NCBI GenBank assembly: GCA_018667335.1
Contig: JABIVD010000032.1
Span: 1 to 64,000, forward strand
Reading direction: 5' to 3'
Length of the DNA stretch: 64,000 nucleotides
From: Rhodospirillaceae bacterium
GTDB taxonomy: Bacteria; Pseudomonadota; Alphaproteobacteria; UBA6615
Both the position numbers and the translations under genes were made by a program. Every line of letters starts with the position of its first letter. The stretch's first letter is position 1. Below, piece by piece: positions 40,647-49,225 of this stretch. Under the pieces are notes generated by a model, which ran no database searches, was not told the origin of the DNA, and saw only the letters and a program-made list of their open reading frames with translations.

Positions 40647-42581
40647 ATGTGGGATCGCATTCGAAACGCTGACCGGCAAGCTTTGGCATGGGCCACGATT
40701 GCGCTTGCCATCATCTTCTTTGTGACGCTGAACGCGCTGTCCAACACGGTGCTCACAAGTACGCGTCTGGATTTGACCGAGGATCGCCTGTTCACCCTGT
40801 CGGACGGCACGCGTGACGTGCTCTCTTCGCTGGAAGAGCCGATCGACCTTCGATTCTATTATTCAGAACGGTTCGATGAAATCGGCCCGAATATCGCGCG
40901 TCATTCGGATCGGGTCCGCGAACTTCTCGACGAGTACGAGCGGCTGTCAGACGGCAAGGTCCGCATCGAAATATTTGATCCACTGCCGTTCTCGACCGAA
41001 GAAGACCTGGCGGTCAGCGATGGCCTGCAGGGTCTGCCGTTCGACCAGTCCGGTGCGCGGGCCTATTTCGGCGTGTCAGGGACGAACTCTACGGACGATC
41101 TGGATGCGATCGGCTACCTGGCGCCGGAACGCGCCCCGTTTCTCGAATATGATCTGACCCGGTTGATATCCAATCTGGCCGAGCCCGAAAAGCCGGTGGT
41201 CGCGTTGATGACGGATCTGCCGTTCCAGGGGACCCAGTTCGACAATTTCACGCCCTGGCTCGTCGTCGACAATTTGCGCCAGTTCTTTGACGTCAAGTTC
41301 CTCGATAAGGACGCCACCGCGTTGCCGGAGGATACTGAGGTTCTGGTGATTGCGGGCGCGCACACGATCAAGGACGAGATGCTGTACGCCATGGACCAGT
41401 TCGCCGTGAACGGCGGCCAGGTGCTGGCATTTGCCGATCCGTTTGCGGAATCGATGGCGCTGCTCGGCCCGACGGCTGGGCAATTGCCGCCTCCGGGTGT
41501 GGCGCAGGCTGCGATCGAACCCCTGCTCAATGCCTGGGGCGTGACGGTCGCGCGCGGCGAGTTTGTTGCAAATCTCGATGATTCGGTTCGGGTGGGTTTC
41601 CCCAATCCCGAGACGGGTCAGCAAGTGGCCGTCGACTACGTCGCCTGGCTCACCCTGCAGGGCGACAGGTTTGCGAAAACGGATGCTGTGACCGCGCAGT
41701 TGCAGCGCATCGTCGTGAGCACCTCCGGCGCATTCATGTCCGCCGAGGACGCGGAGACCAAGCTGGAGCCCCTGATCTTCACCACCCCGACGTCGGACCT
41801 GATGAGTGCGTTCGAAGTTTCGCAGCAACCCAATCCGATCGCGTTGCTGGATCGCTTCGAGCCGCAGGATACGGTCTACAATCTCGCCGCCCGGCTCGTT
41901 GGCAAGATCAAGTCGGCATTCCCGGACGGGCCGCCTGAGAAGGTCCTCGAGGCAATGGAGGATGAAGCGGCCGCCGAGGCTCTGCGTGCGGCACACAAGA
42001 ATACTGCGGAGACGGATGCCAGCATCATTCTCGTCGGCGACGTGGATATGCTGGCGAACCAGAACTGGGCGCAGGTCCAGGATGTGGCGGGCGAGCAGGT
42101 TGCGGTCCCGACGGCCAACAACGCGGATTTCTTTATCAACGCCATCGACAATCTTCGCGGCAATCAGGGGCTGCTTGGACTTCGTGGCCGCGGCTTCTCG
42201 ATCCGGCCGTTCGAGGTCATCGAGGAAATGCGCAGTGAGGCAAACAATAAGTTCCGCGACAAGGAACAGGAACTGCTCGCGAGTATTGCGGAGATGGATC
42301 AGACGATCGAACGCTTGCAGCGCGAGGAACAGACCACCGGGGTCATTCTCACGTCTGAGCAACAGGTCGAGATCGATAATTTCCGCCTCGAGATGCTCGA
42401 TTCTCGCCGGGAGCTGCGCGATGTGCAGCGGTCGCTGCGCGAGGATGTCGAATCGCTCGAGAGACGGGTCCGGGTGTTTAATATCTGGGCGGTACCGCTG
42501 CTGATTGCCGTGTTGGCGATTTTCCTGGCGATTGTCCGCAGAATTCGCCGGTCGCGGTATCACCGCACCGTGCTGCACTAG
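40647..42581 (+). CDS. GldG-family ABC auxiliary protein
   Basis: A 644-aa protein of the Gldg/ABC-type uncharacterised family. It has one N-terminal membrane helix (about 15-35, WATIALAIIFFVTLNAL), a large extracytoplasmic region with 'RLDLTEDRLFTLSDGTRDVL', 'GGQVLAFADPF' and a coiled-coil segment (about 530-605), and a C-terminal helix (about 612-632) followed by a basic tail RRIRRSRYHRT. In Bacteroidetes the related GldG works with GldA and GldF in gliding. In proteobacteria the same trio is widespread without gliding and its role is not settled. Confidence 0.88.
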   Translation: MWDRIRNADRQALAWATIALAIIFFVTLNALSNTVLTSTRLDLTEDRLFTLSDGTRDVLSSLEEPIDLRFYYSERFDEIGPNIARHSDRVRELLDEYERLSDGKVRIEIFDPLPFSTEEDLAVSDGLQGLPFDQSGARAYFGVSGTNSTDDLDAIGYLAPERAPFLEYDLTRLISNLAEPEKPVVALMTDLPFQGTQFDNFTPWLVVDNLRQFFDVKFLDKDATALPEDTEVLVIAGAHTIKDEMLYAMDQFAVNGGQVLAFADPFAESMALLGPTAGQLPPPGVAQAAIEPLLNAWGVTVARGEFVANLDDSVRVGFPNPETGQQVAVDYVAWLTLQGDRFAKTDAVTAQLQRIVVSTSGAFMSAEDAETKLEPLIFTTPTSDLMSAFEVSQQPNPIALLDRFEPQDTVYNLAARLVGKIKSAFPDGPPEKVLEAMEDEAAAEALRAAHKNTAETDASIILVGDVDMLANQNWAQVQDVAGEQVAVPTANNADFFINAIDNLRGNQGLLGLRGRGFSIRPFEVIEEMRSEANNKFRDKEQELLASIAEMDQTIERLQREEQTTGVILTSEQQVEIDNFRLEMLDSRRELRDVQRSLREDVESLERRVRVFNIWAVPLLIAVLAIFLAIVRRIRRSRYHRTVLH

Positions 42582-42592
42582 GGGGGCGAGAC

Positions 42593-43651
42593 ATGAGTCC
42601 ACGCGTATTTTTGGGCTGGCTGGTTCTCACGGCCGTAACAGTTGTTCTGACGATCGTCGTCGGCATTGGTCGTGAGACATCGTCGTTCGATCTGATCAAG
42701 CGAGAGCCTGTGTTTGCCGAGCTTCGTGAGGCACCAGACTCTGCCGCGCGGATTGAAGTCAAAAGTCGCTTTGGCGCATTCACCATGATTCGGGACGGAG
42801 ATGGCTGGGTGACGCCCGATCGTGACGACTTTCCGATCGATGAAGGTGATATCCGGCGGTTGATTATTGGCCTGTCCGATATGCGCTTTGTCGAGCGCAA
42901 GACCGAGAAGCCCGAGCGGTTTTACAGGCTTGAGGTGCAGGACGTTGATGTCGAGTTGTCGGACTCGGTCTATGTCAAAGTCATGAACACGCAGGGTGCC
43001 GTACTGGCCGAGACAATCGTTGGTCGACCGAGTGCGCGATTCTTCGATGGCCGTGCATCGGGCACCTATATTCGTGAGGCCGACAGCAACAACGTCTGGC
43101 TGGTCACTGGCGTTACCAACGTCCAGACCCGCCTGATCCCCTGGTTGCAGCGCGAGATCGTGGGGATTCCGGCCAATCTGGTCGCGAGCATTTCGGTCGG
43201 TGCGGGCGAGGGTGCCTACACCCTGTCACGTGCTGCGCCATCCGATGAGGTTTTTGCGATCAGCGGAGCGCCGGAGGGTCGAAAACTGGACGCCGACAAG
43301 GCGACACCGGTGAGCCGCGCTCTGGCGAAAGTCGAACTGGAAGATGTCCGTCCGCGCAGTGAGCTGGAGCTTCCGGCAGACGCGGCGACGGCGAGCGTCA
43401 CCACGTTTGATGGTCTGACTGTCAACGTGCGACTGGCGGATCTGGACCGCAAGAAGTGGGCGACCTTCGAAGCCGCCTACACTGGCGATCCGGCCGATCA
43501 GTCTGAAGCCGCAGTGGCGGCACGCGCGGCCGTCGAAGAGATCAATGCCCGTGTCGGCAAATGGATCTACTGGGTGCCGAGCGCTACCTATACAAACTTA
43601 ACCCGACCGCTTGATGACGTCCTGGTTGCGAAGGACAGCGACAGTTCGTGA
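42593..43651 (+). CDS. DUF4340 domain-containing protein
   Basis: A 352-aa protein with one N-terminal membrane helix (VFLGWLVLTAVTVVLTIVVG) and a repeated beta-rich extracytoplasmic domain ('RFGAFTMIRDGDGWVTPDRDDFPID', here split over 42770-42840, and 'AYTLSRAAPSDEVFAISGAPEG'). DUF4340 genes regularly follow GldG-like genes, so it is the fourth component of the same cassette. It is followed by a terminator at 43675-43709. Function is not known for the family. Confidence 0.85.
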   Translation: MSPRVFLGWLVLTAVTVVLTIVVGIGRETSSFDLIKREPVFAELREAPDSAARIEVKSRFGAFTMIRDGDGWVTPDRDDFPIDEGDIRRLIIGLSDMRFVERKTEKPERFYRLEVQDVDVELSDSVYVKVMNTQGAVLAETIVGRPSARFFDGRASGTYIREADSNNVWLVTGVTNVQTRLIPWLQREIVGIPANLVASISVGAGEGAYTLSRAAPSDEVFAISGAPEGRKLDADKATPVSRALAKVELEDVRPRSELELPADAATASVTTFDGLTVNVRLADLDRKKWATFEAAYTGDPADQSEAAVAARAAVEEINARVGKWIYWVPSATYTNLTRPLDDVLVAKDSDSS

Positions 43652-43674
43652 CGTGATTGGGAAATGTGTATCGT

Positions 43675-43709
43675 GAAACGGCCCGCGGTGTTCTGTGGGC
43701 CGTTTCTTT
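43675..43709 (+). terminator. Intrinsic terminator after the Gld-type ABC cassette
   Basis: GAAACGGCCC (43675-43684) and GGGCCGTTTC (43697-43706) form a perfect 10-bp stem with a 12-nt loop, followed by TTTA. It lies 23 nt after the DUF4340 stop and 15 nt before the SDR start. Confidence 0.7.
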
Positions 43710-43724
43710 ATGGGAGAAGACGAA

Positions 43725-44516
43725 ATGGACTTGGGATTGACCGGCAAGCGTGCGCTGGTGCTCGGAGCCAGCCGCGGGATCGGGCGCGGCATCGCCGACA
43801 CGCTGGCCGCAGAGGGAGCGCGGGTCATTGTCGCGAGCCGCGACGGGGATGCTTGTGACGCTGCGGCTGCGGCGATGCGGGAGGCCCATGGCGCCGAAGT
43901 TCTCGGAACATCCTGTGACATGTCGGATATCGACGCGGTCGATCGGGTCGCATCCTTCGCGGAAGATGCCTTTGGAGGCATCGATGTGCTGGTGAACAAC
44001 ACCGGCGGGCCACCGTTCGGACCGGTCAGCAAGGTTGAGTCCGATACCTGGCGTGAATCCTTTGAGGCAATGTTCGTCAGCGTGACGCGTTTGACGGGGC
44101 ATCTTCTGCCCGGCATGCGCGCGCGTGGTTGGGGGCGAATACTGCTGGTGACGTCCACAGGGGTCGTGGAACCGATCCCGAGCCTCGGCATTTCCAATTC
44201 GATCCGCATCGCGTTGACCAACTGGGCCAAGACGCTGTCATTCGAGATCGCACCGGATGGCGTGACCATCAATGCGCTGATGCCGGGGCGAATCGCTACA
44301 GACCGAATTGATCAGCTCTATACGCTGACCGCAAAGGCGCAAGACAAGGATATTGATACCGTGAAGGCCGAGGTCGCGGCGTCAATCCCCATGGGACGGG
44401 TCGGCACAGTCGAAGAATTTGGTGCAATGGCGGCGTTTCTGGCGAGTGAGCAGGCCGGCTACATCACGGGAACGGCCACAGCTATCGACGGCGGATTGAC
44501 TCAGCGCGCGGTATGA
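43725..44516 (+). CDS. SDR family oxidoreductase
   Basis: A 263-aa short-chain dehydrogenase with GASRGIGRGIADTLA (cofactor loop), CDMSDIDAVDRV, NNTGGPPFGPV and 'TSTGVVEPIPSLGISNSIR'. The usual YxxxK is replaced by I-S-N-S-I-R at the corresponding place, as in the FabG-like 'DUF' subgroup with a shifted active site. Oxidoreductase activity is therefore less certain. GGGAGA lies before the ATG at 43725, and GGGAGAAGACGAA overlaps the terminator's downstream edge. The C-terminal 'GTATAIDGGLTQRAV' is typical. Confidence 0.85.
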   Translation: MDLGLTGKRALVLGASRGIGRGIADTLAAEGARVIVASRDGDACDAAAAAMREAHGAEVLGTSCDMSDIDAVDRVASFAEDAFGGIDVLVNNTGGPPFGPVSKVESDTWRESFEAMFVSVTRLTGHLLPGMRARGWGRILLVTSTGVVEPIPSLGISNSIRIALTNWAKTLSFEIAPDGVTINALMPGRIATDRIDQLYTLTAKAQDKDIDTVKAEVAASIPMGRVGTVEEFGAMAAFLASEQAGYITGTATAIDGGLTQRAV

Positions 44517-44624
44517 TTGTCTGTGCGCACTGCGGTTTTCGTATAGATTTCTTGAGGTTGCATTGGGCTGTGCGTTCAGCCTACCGTGCCGCGCAGATTA
44601 AATTGATGGATTTGGAGATAGCCG

Positions 44625-45437
44625 ATGGCCCGTAAGCCAAAAGGTGACAAAAAGGCAAAACCGGCCGCGAAAGCCGAGGAAACTACAGCGCCTGACGCGC
44701 AGCAGGCACCTCGCTTTCCGCTGTTTTACAAGGCGCCGCGCCCGGTAGAAGCCACCCGACACGCCAAGTCCGGCCTGATCGAGAACATGGATGTTGGTTT
44801 CGCGTCGGACGCGAACGCAATTCCGGTCAACGTGGTCGAGTTTGCAGTCGCTGCGCGCCATTATCCGATCGTCTTTTCAACAGCTGAACCGTCCCTGCCT
44901 GTGGTTGTCACCGGTCTGCGGACCGGCACCAATGCGTTCGTGGGTACCGATAGCAGCTGGGCGCGTGGATTCTATGTTCCGGCCTATGTGCGTCGTTATC
45001 CGTTCATCCTCATGGAGAATACAGAGAAGGAGCAGTTCATTCTCTGTGTTGACGAGGAATCGGGCGCCATGACCGATGGGGGCGAACGCCAGCTCTTCAA
45101 CGAGGAGGGCAAGCCTTCGGAACTGACCGATCGTGCGCTCGAATTCTGTCGTGCCTATCACGGGCAGTATGAAGCCACCCGGCAGTTCGTCGCTGCCTTG
45201 AACGAGCATGAGTTGCTCACGGACAACTCGACGGAGATCCGCCTGGCCGACGATCGAAAGATCCAGATGCAAGGCTATAAAGTCATCGATCGAGAGAAGT
45301 TCGACAAGTTGCCTGACGACGTCTTCCTCGAGTGGCGCAAGAAGAACTGGCTGCCTGTCGTGTACAGCCACCTGGTCTCACTCTCGAACTGGCCGTCCGT
45401 TCTGCAGCGGGCTGCCGACCGGGCGATGGAGGACTAG
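44625..45437 (+). CDS. SapC family protein
   Basis: A 270-aa cytosolic-looking protein of the SapC family, named after a gene in the Campylobacter fetus S-layer region. The N-terminus is Lys/Ala-rich (about residues 1-30). The core 'RFPLFYKAPRPVEATRHA' then 'SWARGFYVPAYVRRYPFIL' and the C-terminal 'VYSHLVSLSNWPSVLQRA' are diagnostic. The biochemical role is not established. Its stop shares the CTAG at 45434-45437 with the convergent cyclase gene. It has 108 bp of upstream spacer with no recognised promoter. Confidence 0.88.
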   Translation: MARKPKGDKKAKPAAKAEETTAPDAQQAPRFPLFYKAPRPVEATRHAKSGLIENMDVGFASDANAIPVNVVEFAVAARHYPIVFSTAEPSLPVVVTGLRTGTNAFVGTDSSWARGFYVPAYVRRYPFILMENTEKEQFILCVDEESGAMTDGGERQLFNEEGKPSELTDRALEFCRAYHGQYEATRQFVAALNEHELLTDNSTEIRLADDRKIQMQGYKVIDREKFDKLPDDVFLEWRKKNWLPVVYSHLVSLSNWPSVLQRAADRAMED

Positions 45438-47209
45438 GCGGACGCGGGCTGCGCGTCGCGCAGTTTCCGGCTGTCGCCGAAGCGGCCATCGAGCTCTTTC
45501 GCATCGTCGAATACATAAATCGACATCGGCTCGCGTCGGCCGCGAACCTCGATCTCCTCGCGGCGCAGATCCCCGGTATCGAGCTTGCCGATTTCAGACA
45601 ATTGCTCTGACACGATTAGTTGCGCCCCGAAATCTTTCGTTTTGGCTTCGAGCCGGGCCGCCGTATTGACGGTGTCGCCGATCGCAGTCACGGAGATGGC
45701 CGGCCCGTAACCCATTTCGCCGACGATGGCAGGGCCGATATGGATTCCAATTCCGATCCGGAGCGGGGACGGTAGATCCGCCTCGAGCAGGCGGTTGAGT
45801 TCATCCAGTTGGGCCGACATGCCTTGCGCGGCGAGAAGGGCGGATGTCGCGCCGTCCGCTGCACTGCCGTCCACGCCGAACAGCGCCATGATGCCATCGC
45901 CGATGAACTTGTCCACGCGCCCGCCGGCCTGCTCGATGGCTTCGCCCATGGAGCGGAAGTACCGGTTGAGGACAAACACCACATCATAAGGCAGCTTCTG
46001 TTCCGAGAATGTCGTGAAACCGCGAATGTCGGCAAACAGGATGGCGATTTCCTGCTCCTGCCCCTGCATGGCCGCGGATTTGGCAAAGCCGTCACGCGGG
46101 CCCGCATTCGGTGGCAGCATTGGGGTGACGGAAATGTCTTTCGTCGGGCGGGTCTGGCAGGCGAGACGCACATCGGGTGCCGCGCCCACACGGCGCAGGA
46201 CCTTGAGTTCGGCCTCGTCTGGCGGCGGCAGATCGTCGAGCGGCCCGTTCACGCGGACGCGGCAAGTGGAACAACGGCCGCGTCCTCCACACACCGAAGC
46301 GTGGGGAATATCATTGAGCTGGCTCGCTTCGAGGATCGTCGTTCCCGGCGGCACGGAGACATTGCGGCCTTCGGGATAACGGATACGAACGATGTGGCGC
46401 TGGCTCTCCACATACAGGCGAATGCCGCGCGCGAGCAGCGTCAGCAACAGCAGTGCGCCGAGCCCCAGGAGGATTCGCTCCTCGAGGAGATAGAGAAATT
46501 CGATCTGGTCGGAGGTCGGCGAATTGGTGTCGATCTGGACATCGAGCCGGAAGCCCGGGTCATCCGCGATCATTCGCCCGACGGTCCGACCGGCCGCGAC
46601 AAAGCCGAGAAGACCGAGCACGGGGAACAAAAGCGCGAGGCCGTAGAGCCAGGCCAGGCTGCGCGCGAACCAGGGTTTGAGGCGCAGCCAGTAGTAGATG
46701 CCGATACAGGCATGCACCCAGACCACGAGCGTTGCCGCTGTTTGGCGAATTCCGTGGGTCAGGGCATCGACCCAGAGTGCCAGCAGGACATAGGTGTAGG
46801 TGTCAGTGGTGTCGAACGTCTGCATCGCCGCGCGGGTGCCCAGAATATGGCTGACCAGCAAGACCGGTGCAGCGAACCCGAGGATGAGCTGCAGCGCTTC
46901 ACCGATGCTCATTTTAAGGCGCCGGCGGCTGTAGAGTGCGTGCAGCGCAAACATCATGTGGATCACAAGCGATCCGAGGAAGAGCGTGGTGCCTACCGGA
47001 TTGCGCCATGCGAGCAGGAAATAGTGTCGGCCGGTCTCCATCGCTTCGAGAGAGATCAGGCCGAGCGCGTGGTTCGTGAGATGGGTGAGCACGAAAACGA
47101 ACAGGATCAGGCCGCTGCCAAGGCGTAGTCCACGTTTTGTGATTTTAAGCCGCGGAAATGGCGAGTTTTTGGCCGGTGAGGCGGTATTTGTGTTGTCGGC
47201 AGATGACAT
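45434..47209 (-). CDS. Membrane adenylate cyclase with haem-type anchor and [2Fe-2S] domain (CyaC-like)
   Basis: A 591-aa class III nucleotide cyclase. Residues 1-260 form about six membrane helices with His 43, 47, 84, 90, 121 and 166, resembling the SdhC/diheme anchor of Sinorhizobium CyaC. Residues 272-355 are a ferredoxin domain with Cys 307, 313, 316 and 351 (CGGRGRCSTC ... ACQ). Residues 385-570 are the cyclase domain: metal Asp394 in LFADIRGFTTFSE and Asp438 in KFIGDGIMALFG, with Lys434 and IGDTVNTAARLE for ATP use. The family links respiratory or quinone redox state to cAMP. The ATG at 47209 was chosen over a TTG at 47227. Confidence 0.88.
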   Translation of the reverse strand: MSSADNTNTASPAKNSPFPRLKITKRGLRLGSGLILFVFVLTHLTNHALGLISLEAMETGRHYFLLAWRNPVGTTLFLGSLVIHMMFALHALYSRRRLKMSIGEALQLILGFAAPVLLVSHILGTRAAMQTFDTTDTYTYVLLALWVDALTHGIRQTAATLVVWVHACIGIYYWLRLKPWFARSLAWLYGLALLFPVLGLLGFVAAGRTVGRMIADDPGFRLDVQIDTNSPTSDQIEFLYLLEERILLGLGALLLLTLLARGIRLYVESQRHIVRIRYPEGRNVSVPPGTTILEASQLNDIPHASVCGGRGRCSTCRVRVNGPLDDLPPPDEAELKVLRRVGAAPDVRLACQTRPTKDISVTPMLPPNAGPRDGFAKSAAMQGQEQEIAILFADIRGFTTFSEQKLPYDVVFVLNRYFRSMGEAIEQAGGRVDKFIGDGIMALFGVDGSAADGATSALLAAQGMSAQLDELNRLLEADLPSPLRIGIGIHIGPAIVGEMGYGPAISVTAIGDTVNTAARLEAKTKDFGAQLIVSEQLSEIGKLDTGDLRREEIEVRGRREPMSIYVFDDAKELDGRFGDSRKLRDAQPASA

Positions 47210-47353
47210 GATGTTGAACAGAGCCAATTTGTCACTATTTATGGGGAAAGGTTAGCATGACCGAGGGCGTCGAAGTATTTGAACGGGGGCGACGCCTGAT
47301 TTTTTGAACACGGGGTAACGAGGGGCCCCGTATTATCAGAGGAGACAAACGCG

Positions 47354-47830
47354 ATGCATGCACGTTTAGCGACGGCATTATTTGTGACTTTCATGGCTTT
47401 CGGCGCCGGCGGGGCGTATGCGGCCGGATCCGACACCACGACTCAACTCACTCCAGCCGAGGTGCGAACCCAGTTGGCGAGCGCGCAGGGGTTGATTCAG
47501 CAGGAAAACTACCGGGATGCCATTCAGATCTTGAATGGCGTCGTCGAATCCAGCCCACGCGAGGCGGATGCCTACAATCTTCTTGGTTACAGCTATCGCA
47601 AGTCCAAGGACTTCAACCGCGCGGAACGTAATTACAAGCGCGCCCTGCGGCTGAACCCGGAACATAAGGGTGCGATCGAGTACTACGGCGAACTGTTCCT
47701 TGAGACCGATCGTCGCGAGAAGGCCGAAGGTATGCTGGCGAAGCTCGAGGCCCTGTGTCCGAGCGGGTGCGGGGAGCTTGATGATCTGCGCAAGGCGCTC
47801 GCCGGGGGCCAGACCAGCAGTAACTGGTAA
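47354..47830 (+). CDS. Secreted TPR-repeat protein
   Basis: A 158-aa protein with a signal peptide (MHARLATALFVTFMAFGAGG, then AYA-AGS) and two or three tetratricopeptide repeats: 'AQGLIQQENYRDAIQILNGV', 'ADAYNLLGYSYRKSKDFNRA' and 'AIEYYGELFLETDRREKA'. A CPSGC pair near the end may form a disulfide. AGAGGAG lies 9 nt before the ATG. It probably acts as a periplasmic protein-interaction adaptor. It diverges from the cyclase gene across 144 bp and converges on a Sel1 gene. Confidence 0.85.
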   Translation: MHARLATALFVTFMAFGAGGAYAAGSDTTTQLTPAEVRTQLASAQGLIQQENYRDAIQILNGVVESSPREADAYNLLGYSYRKSKDFNRAERNYKRALRLNPEHKGAIEYYGELFLETDRREKAEGMLAKLEALCPSGCGELDDLRKALAGGQTSSNW

Positions 47831-47865
47831 TCAGAATCTGAGTTTGCCGGGCGGCTGGTTCGACT

Positions 47866-48297
47866 TCAGCTGCCTGGCCATTCCGCATACACCTCGAGTT
47901 CGCTCGCGCGTTCGTACGCGCGCGCGATTTCTGCTGGGCTCATATGGGGTTTGAGTTCGTCCAGCGCCGTGCGGCCCTCGATCCGGCCGTTGCGCGCGGA
48001 CAGAATGAACCACGCATACGCCTCGACGTAATTCTGCGCCACGCCCTCGCCATAACCATACATCCTGCCGACATTGTACTGGGCTTCAGCGACGCCGGTC
48101 TCTGCGAGCGGAATCCAGCAGCTGAGCGCCTCGGGATAGTCCCCCTCGTGGTGGCAGCGCATGCCTTCCTGGAACAGCTTGTACTCGTCTGGCGTGATGA
48201 CGTGGTCTGCGTGCGCGGCTTGCAGATTGAATGCCAGCCCGCCGGCCAGAACAAACAGTGTGACGATCAGGCTGCGTATGGTGATTCTCATATTCAT
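47866..48297 (-). CDS. Secreted Sel1-repeat protein
   Basis: A 143-aa protein with signal peptide (MNMRITIRSLIVTLFVLAGG, then AAHA-DHV). One clear Sel1-like repeat follows: 'AEAQYNVGRMYGYGEGVAQN' and 'YVEAYAWFILSARNG', with a Cys pair (MRC..SCW) before it. Starts at 48297 or 48291 are both possible. It closely resembles the 48827-49225 product in plan (GxxCHxxGxYxxAxxCW, then Sel1, then a helical tail MSPAEIARA / MTPDQIEDA). The two flank the FlgC-like gene and are probably paralogues. Confidence 0.8.
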   Translation of the reverse strand: MNMRITIRSLIVTLFVLAGGLAFNLQAAHADHVITPDEYKLFQEGMRCHHEGDYPEALSCWIPLAETGVAEAQYNVGRMYGYGEGVAQNYVEAYAWFILSARNGRIEGRTALDELKPHMSPAEIARAYERASELEVYAEWPGS

Positions 48298-48437
48298 GTG
48301 CCATCGATAGTGCCTGATCTGCTGGCGCGCATTGCGACAGGTCAACGCAATAGTACGCATTTGCGCTAAATCCTTGGTGATGTTCGTTGCCGATATGCGC
48401 TCTGATCCTCACTTTCGGGGGCAATAGGAGCGAAGCA

Positions 48438-48821
48438 ATGATTGAAGCCATGCAAACCGCCATCGCGGGCCTGCGCGTGAGTGTGCAGCGATTTGGCGTG
48501 GCAGCGGACAATATCGCCAACGTGGGCTCGACGGGCAGAGTGGAGCCATATGACGGATATGTGCCGCAGCGCCTGGTGCAATCAACCGGCGCGAGCGGGG
48601 CCCCCCAGGCCAGAGTAAGACCGTTCGACAACCCGGCGTTTCCGGCCTATGCACCTGCCGACCGGTCCGCGAATGCAGATGGTGTCGTGGGGATGCCCAA
48701 CGTCAACCTGCCGGCACAGTTTGTTGAGCTTTCGGTGGCGCAGCGCAGCTATGAGGCGAATGTCGCCGTCCTGGAGACCACGAACGATTTGATGAAGTTC
48801 CTCGTCGATCGCGAGATCTGA
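48438..48821 (+). CDS. FlgC-like flagellar basal-body rod protein, isolated
   Basis: A 127-aa protein, slightly shorter than FlgC (about 135-140). The N-terminal rod motif 'MQTAIAGLRVSVQRFGVAADNIANVGSTG' region is present (GLRVSVQRF, ADNIAN), and so is the C-terminal 'GMPNVNLPAQFVELSVAQRS' then YEANVAVLETTNDLM, which is the FlgC/FlgG-type C-terminal rod helix. AGGAG lies before the ATG at 48438. No other flagellar gene is in the window, and it sits alone between two divergent or convergent Sel1 genes. It may be an orphan paralogue rather than the working rod gene. Confidence 0.8.
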   Translation: MIEAMQTAIAGLRVSVQRFGVAADNIANVGSTGRVEPYDGYVPQRLVQSTGASGAPQARVRPFDNPAFPAYAPADRSANADGVVGMPNVNLPAQFVELSVAQRSYEANVAVLETTNDLMKFLVDREI

Positions 48822-48826
48822 GAGGT

Positions 48827-49225
48827 CTAGCGCGTGCTGGTGTAGAAGCGTTGCACGCGCTTGCGGGCGTCTTCGATCTGGTCTGGTGTCATGGTCTTGC
48901 GAAGGTTGTTCAGCGCCTTGCGCGCCTCCGGACGTCCGCTGCGGTCCGCGATCGTCAGCCATTTATGGGCTTCAACCTTGCTGCGTGGAACGCCTTCGCC
49001 AAGGATGTACATCCGCGCGATATTGAATTGCGCAGCCGAACTGCCCAGGCGCGCATGCTGATTCCAGCACTCGAAGGCCTTGCCGTAGTTTCTCTGACCG
49101 TGAAAATTAACGCCGTCGCGCACGGAACAGGTGGGTTTGGCCTGCGCGTGCACCGTCGGCACATTGCTCACAAATGTGACCGCCATGATCGTCAGTGAAA
49201 CAAACAGCGCTCTTGTAACCCTCAT
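48827..49225 (-). CDS. Secreted Sel1-repeat protein
   Basis: A 132-aa protein with a signal peptide (MRVTRALFVSLTIMAVTFVS, then VHA-QAK) and one Sel1 repeat ('SAAQFNIARMYILGEGVPRS', KVEAHKWLTIADRSG). Two Cys (TCSVRDG, ECWNQHARLG) match the pair in the 47866-48297 product. Its ATG overlaps the stop of the upstream molybdopterin gene (ATGA), so it is probably the last gene of the cox maturation operon or is read through from it. Function is unknown. Confidence 0.8.
   Translation of the reverse strand: MRVTRALFVSLTIMAVTFVSNVPTVHAQAKPTCSVRDGVNFHGQRNYGKAFECWNQHARLGSSAAQFNIARMYILGEGVPRSKVEAHKWLTIADRSGRPEARKALNNLRKTMTPDQIEDARKRVQRFYTSTR

Noticed and set aside
47266-47340. ACGGGG / CCCCGT repeat before the TPR gene as a riboswitch or terminator
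   Set aside because: Only a 6-bp stem with a 10-nt loop and no T-tract.
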